Positions 60,847-64,000 of a DNA stretch of 64,000 bases are shown piece after piece. The DNA lies in NCBI RefSeq assembly GCF_006538745.1, contig NZ_BJLR01000013.1:124001-188000 (forward strand), in the 5' to 3' direction. The notes under the pieces are model-generated. The model was not told where the DNA came from. It ran no database searches and was given only the letters and a program-made list of their open reading frames with translations. Both the position numbers and the translations under genes were made by a program. Numbering within the stretch: position 1 is the stretch's first letter; each line of letters begins with the position of its first letter. The DNA comes from Cellulomonas cellasea (GTDB lineage Bacteria; Actinomycetota; Actinomycetes; Actinomycetales; Cellulomonadaceae).

Positions 60847-62151
60847 GTGTCTCGCAACACCATCCGTCGCCTCGTGGCGGCCAGCATAGTTGTCACCGGC
60901 GCCGCGACCCTGGCGGCGTGCTCCGGCGGCTCGGGCGGCGCCGGCGGGTCGGGCGGGTCGGGTGACGGCTCGATCACCCTGTGGACCCACAACGGCGGCA
61001 ACGACGCCGAGCTCGCGATCGACGAGCAGATCGTCGCCGACTTCAACGCGAGCCAGGACGAGTACACGGTCGAGCTGCAGTCGTTCCCGCAGGCGTCCTA
61101 CAACGACGCCGTGGTCGCCGCCGCGTCGGCGAAGAAGCTCCCGTGCATCGTCGACATCGACGCGCCGAACGTCCCGAACTGGGCCTGGGCCGGGTACCTC
61201 GCGCCGCTCGACCTGCCCGAGGGGACGTTCGACGGCCAGCTCGAGAGCACCGTCGGCACCGTCGACGGGCAGGTCTACACGTACGGCCACTACGACGTCG
61301 CGCTCGCGATGTACAGCAAGCGGTCGGTCCTGGAGTCGGTCGGGGCGCGGATCCCGACGATGGACGAGCCGTGGACCGAGCAGGAGCTCGACGACGTGCT
61401 GGCGGACCTCAAGGCCACCGGCCAGTTCCCGTACCCGCTCGACCTGGGCACGGGCGGGACGGGGGAGTGGCTGCCGTACGCGTACTCGCCGTTCCTGCAG
61501 AGCTTCGGCGGGGACCTCGTCGACCGCGAGACGTACACGAGCGCCGAGGGCGTGCTCAACGGGCCCGAGGCGGTCGCGTGGGGCGAGTGGATGCAGCACC
61601 TCGTCGACGACGGCTACATGTCGGCGCGGTCGGGGAGCGACGCGACCGCCGACTTCGTCAACGGCCAGAGCGCCATCCTGTACTCGGGCAGCTGGGCCAA
61701 CCCGACGGTGACCGAGGCGTTCGGCGACGACGCCGTCGTCCTGCCGCCGCCGGACCTCGGCGAGGGCCCGAAGATCGGCGGCGGGTCCTGGCAGTGGGGC
61801 ATGACCTCGGGCTGCTCCGACCCCGCCGCGGCGCAGGCCTACCTCGAGTTCGCGCTCCAGAGCGACTACGTGGTCGAGCTCGCCGACACCCTGGGCGTCA
61901 TCCCCGCGACCGACGAGGCCGCGGCGGCGATGCCCGACTACGCCGAGGGCGGCAAGGCGGCCGTCTTCCGCGACATGGCGAAGGACTTCGCGCTCGTGCG
62001 CCCCGTGACCCCGGCGTACCCGTTCATCTCCTCGACGTTCCAGAAGGCCGTCTCGGACATCCTCTCCGGCGGCGACGTCCAGCAGATCCTCGACCAGGCC
62101 GCGGCCGACATCGACAACGACATCCGGCAGAACGACGACTACGCCTTCTGA
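60847..62151 (+). CDS. Sugar ABC transporter substrate-binding lipoprotein
   Basis: 434 aa, family 1 extracellular solute-binding protein. Signal with lipobox TLAAC (Cys about 25) and Gly/Ser linker. SITLWTHNGGNDAELAIDEQ, then VDGQVYTYGHYDVALAMYSK, FVNGQSAILYSGSWANPT and IGGGSWQWGMTSGCSDPAAA. Binds an oligo- or monosaccharide outside the membrane. GTG at 60847, GGAGGAAC upstream. First transporter gene; sugar unknown. Confidence 0.92.
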   Translation: MSRNTIRRLVAASIVVTGAATLAACSGGSGGAGGSGGSGDGSITLWTHNGGNDAELAIDEQIVADFNASQDEYTVELQSFPQASYNDAVVAAASAKKLPCIVDIDAPNVPNWAWAGYLAPLDLPEGTFDGQLESTVGTVDGQVYTYGHYDVALAMYSKRSVLESVGARIPTMDEPWTEQELDDVLADLKATGQFPYPLDLGTGGTGEWLPYAYSPFLQSFGGDLVDRETYTSAEGVLNGPEAVAWGEWMQHLVDDGYMSARSGSDATADFVNGQSAILYSGSWANPTVTEAFGDDAVVLPPPDLGEGPKIGGGSWQWGMTSGCSDPAAAQAYLEFALQSDYVVELADTLGVIPATDEAAAAMPDYAEGGKAAVFRDMAKDFALVRPVTPAYPFISSTFQKAVSDILSGGDVQQILDQAAADIDNDIRQNDDYAF

Positions 62152-62158
62152 CGCCGGC

Positions 62159-62193
62159 GCCCGGCGTGCCGGCACGTCCCGGCACGCCTGGGC
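62159..62193 (+). promoter_or_regulatory. Intercistronic stem-loop after the binding-protein gene
   Basis: GCCCGGCGTGCCGG (62159-62172) pairs with CCGGCACGCCTGGGC (62179-62193) with one bulged A. Such hairpins between binding-protein and permease genes often stabilise the upstream mRNA or lower downstream expression. Confidence 0.6.
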
Positions 62194-62215
62194 ACGGCCC
62201 AGGGACAGGACTCCC

Positions 62216-63181
62216 ATGGTCACCCCCAGCTCCGTCGCGCCCGGCCGCGTCCTCGCGACCCGCCCGCGCCGCGGCCTGCTCCACCGCGGCGACCGCCGCG
62301 CCACCTCCGGGCGGTCGCACGAGGCCCGGACCGCCTCGTGGATGGTCGGCCCCGCCGGCCTCCTGCTCACGACCTTCCTGGTCGTCCCCGTGGGCCTCGC
62401 GTTCGCGCTGGCCTTCACCAACGCCCGCCTCATCTCCCCGCGCCCGGCCCGGTTCGTCGGTCTCGACAACTTCGTCAACCTGAGCCAGGACCCCGTCTTC
62501 TGGGCGTCGCTGCGCAACACCCTCGTCTTCGCCCTGGTCGTCGTCCCGGTGCAGGCCGGGCTCGCCCTCGGGCTCGCGCTGCTGGTCAACGCGAAGGTCC
62601 GCGGGACGACCTTCTTCCGGACCATCTACTTCGTGCCCGTCGTGACCTCGATGGTCGTGGTCTCGCTGCTGTGGCGGTTCCTCTACCAGGAGGACGGCCT
62701 GCTCAACCGGCTGATCTCGATCGCGTCGTTCGGTCACTACACGCCGATCGACTGGCTCAACGACCCGCGCACCGCGCTCGGCGCGATCATCGTGATGTCG
62801 GTCTGGCAGGCGGTCGGGTTCCACATGCTCATCTGGCTCTCGGGCCTGCAGACCATCCCCGCGGAGCTGTACGAGGCGGGCGCGCTGGACGGCGCGACGG
62901 GCTGGGCGAGGTTCCGCTGGATCACCTGGCCGAGCCTCGTGGCGACCCGCACGTTCGTCCTCATCACCATCACGATCGCGGCGCTCAGCCTGTTCACGCA
63001 GATCAGCGTGATGACCCAGGGCGGCCCGCTCGACTCGACGACCACGGTCGTGTTCATGGCCGTGCGCACCGGCTACCAGCAGCTCGCGACCGGCTACGCG
63101 TCGGCGATCTCCCTGGTGTTCTTCGTCCTGGTGCTCGTCGTGGCCGCCGTCCAGCGCTACCTGACCCGGGAGAAGGTCTGA
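62216..63181 (+). CDS. Sugar ABC transporter permease (MalF/UgpA type)
   Basis: 321 aa with six membrane helices. The EAA loop that contacts the ATPase is ELYEAGALDGATGWARFRWI. Basic cytoplasmic N-terminus of about 40 residues. ATG at 62216. Directly upstream of the second permease (the TGA at 63179-63181 is followed by one base, then ATG). The ATPase is not in view; actinobacteria often use a shared MsiK. Confidence 0.92.
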   Translation: MVTPSSVAPGRVLATRPRRGLLHRGDRRATSGRSHEARTASWMVGPAGLLLTTFLVVPVGLAFALAFTNARLISPRPARFVGLDNFVNLSQDPVFWASLRNTLVFALVVVPVQAGLALGLALLVNAKVRGTTFFRTIYFVPVVTSMVVVSLLWRFLYQEDGLLNRLISIASFGHYTPIDWLNDPRTALGAIIVMSVWQAVGFHMLIWLSGLQTIPAELYEAGALDGATGWARFRWITWPSLVATRTFVLITITIAALSLFTQISVMTQGGPLDSTTTVVFMAVRTGYQQLATGYASAISLVFFVLVLVVAAVQRYLTREKV

Positions 63182-63182
63182 G

Positions 63183-64000
63183 ATGACCGCCACCGTCCCC
63201 ACCGCGGGAGCCGTCCCCGCCGCGGGCGCCGTGCGCGCCGCCCGCGTCGTGCCCGTGCCCACCCGTGCCGGCAAGCGGGCCCGCTCGCGCCGCGCGACCG
63301 TCGGCGTGCTGGTCCTGCGCGTGCTGCTCGCGCTGGTGTTCGCCCTGCCGCTGCTGTTCCTGTTCGTGTCCTCGCTCAAGCCGGACCTGCGGATCTTCGC
63401 GGACCTGGGGAGCTGGCGGGCGTTCCTGCCCGTCGGGCCCCTGACGCTCGAGAACTACGCCGGGGTCTTCGAGCGGGTGCCGTTCGCGCGGTTCCTGCTG
63501 AACTCCGTCGGCATCGCCGCGGTGACCGTCGTGCTCGGGCTCGTCGTGAACTCGATGGCGGCGTTCGCCCTGTCGCGGCTGCGCTGGCGCGGCCAGCAGC
63601 TCGTGCTGACCGCCATCATCGCGACGCTGATCGTGCCGTTCGAGACGCTCGCCCTGCCGCTCGTCTGGTGGGTCAACAAGCTCCCGTGGCTCGAGCTCAA
63701 CGGGTTCTCCCTGGCCCTGACCAGCGGCTGGCTCGACACCTACCGCGTCCAGATCCTGCCGTTCGTCGCGAACGCGTTCTCGATCTACCTCTTCTACCAG
63801 TACTTCTCGAGCATCCCGAAGGACCTCGACGAGGCGGCCCGCATGGACGGCGCGGGGTGGTTCAGCATCTACCGCCGGGTGATCATGCCGCTGTCCGGGC
63901 CGGCGATCGCGACCGTCGCGATCCTCACGTTCCTGCCGGCGTGGAACTCCTACCTCTGGCCGCTCATGGTCGTGCAGACCGAGGACCTGCGGCCGGTCAT
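63183..64000 (+). CDS. Sugar ABC transporter permease (MalG type), 3' truncated by the window end
   Basis: 272 codons visible, continuing past 64000. Begins MTATVPTAGAVPAAG. First helix LRVLLALVFALPLLFLFVSS, then SLKPDLRIFADLGSW and LTLENYAGVFERVPFARFLL. The EAA loop DLDEAARMDGAGWFSIYRRV and following IMPLSGPAIATVAILTFLPA are intact. MalG/UgpE-type partner of the previous permease. Only the last helix is missing from view. Confidence 0.92.
   Translation, partial: MTATVPTAGAVPAAGAVRAARVVPVPTRAGKRARSRRATVGVLVLRVLLALVFALPLLFLFVSSLKPDLRIFADLGSWRAFLPVGPLTLENYAGVFERVPFARFLLNSVGIAAVTVVLGLVVNSMAAFALSRLRWRGQQLVLTAIIATLIVPFETLALPLVWWVNKLPWLELNGFSLALTSGWLDTYRVQILPFVANAFSIYLFYQYFSSIPKDLDEAARMDGAGWFSIYRRVIMPLSGPAIATVAILTFLPAWNSYLWPLMVVQTEDLRPV

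Noticed and set aside
1-64000. CRISPR arrays, tRNA or rRNA genes
   Set aside because: No regularly spaced palindromic repeats and no cloverleaf or rRNA-like segments were seen; the tandem repeats found are only 15-18 bp with 2-3 copies.

Overview
This window is a stretch of a very GC-rich actinobacterial chromosome near the replication origin. The organism is most likely a Micrococcales member of the Cellulomonas type. The inference rests on three things. Gene order matches the mycobacterial origin region: a divergent tRNA nucleotidyltransferase next to NUDIX, DUF6049 and MurJ, then padR-ino1, a class A PBP, rpsF-ssb-rpsR-rplI and dnaB. There are secreted carbohydrate-active proteins, and LacI-type palindromes as found in cellulolytic actinobacteria. 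No database was searched; family names come from motif recognition.

Positions 1-8243 hold the cell-wall/tRNA end. A leftward operon of NUDIX hydrolase, DUF6049 membrane protein, MurJ flippase and a membrane pseudokinase is partly translationally coupled by ATGA overlaps. It faces a rightward, probably leaderless CCA-adding enzyme. Positions 8335-12553 hold a LOV-GAF-SpoIIE blue-light phosphatase candidate behind an MFS gene, with a perfect AT-rich palindrome at their junction, and a small membrane protein. Positions 12574-19358 hold padR-ino1 with a clear PadR-type operator, the PASTA-tailed PBP, and the S6-SSB-S18-L9 operon. Positions 19431-23504 hold a MATE exporter, a cluster of DnaA-box-like sites with an SOS-like box, and dnaB. 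DnaB is interrupted in its Walker A loop by a class 3-type intein that still carries a LAGLIDADG endonuclease.

The 3' end of dnaB and the next ~100 bases drop sharply in GC. From there to about 29.35 kb two accessory modules follow: TetR / F420-type reductase / quinone oxidoreductase, and XRE / SDR / SDR. They are separated and bounded by copies of one unusual dyad-containing repeat. A sigma factor with a membrane-anchored partner comes next. From 39315 down to 31931 runs a leftward operon: two GT2 glycosyltransferases, a FAD oxidase, a FAD/NAD(P)-binding protein, a polysaccharide deacetylase, an MFS exporter and, after a 91-base gap, a Rid-family imine deaminase. The first six overlap by exactly 4 bases at every junction. 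I do not recognise this set as a known pathway. It is the best candidate here for an undescribed biosynthetic system.

Positions 39714-47067 hold a repeat protein of unknown function and two large secreted proteins: CBM6-DUF1996, and PA14-propeller-CBM-DUF1080-CBM. The DUF1996 gene has a LacI-type operator in front. Positions 47511-58100 hold an OmpA-domain protein and lipoprotein pair, a spermidine-synthase-fold protein, a beta-helix-like protein, and a protein with an AGNxAV motif. They also hold a ketopantoate-reductase-like/TetR pair whose operators match those of the first TetR, a hydrolase/AraC pair, and secreted or lipoproteins. Positions 58087-64000 hold a BBE-type FAD oxidoreductase and a LacI-regulated sugar ABC transporter operon that runs off the window. 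I saw no rRNA, tRNA, CRISPR array or intact transposase.
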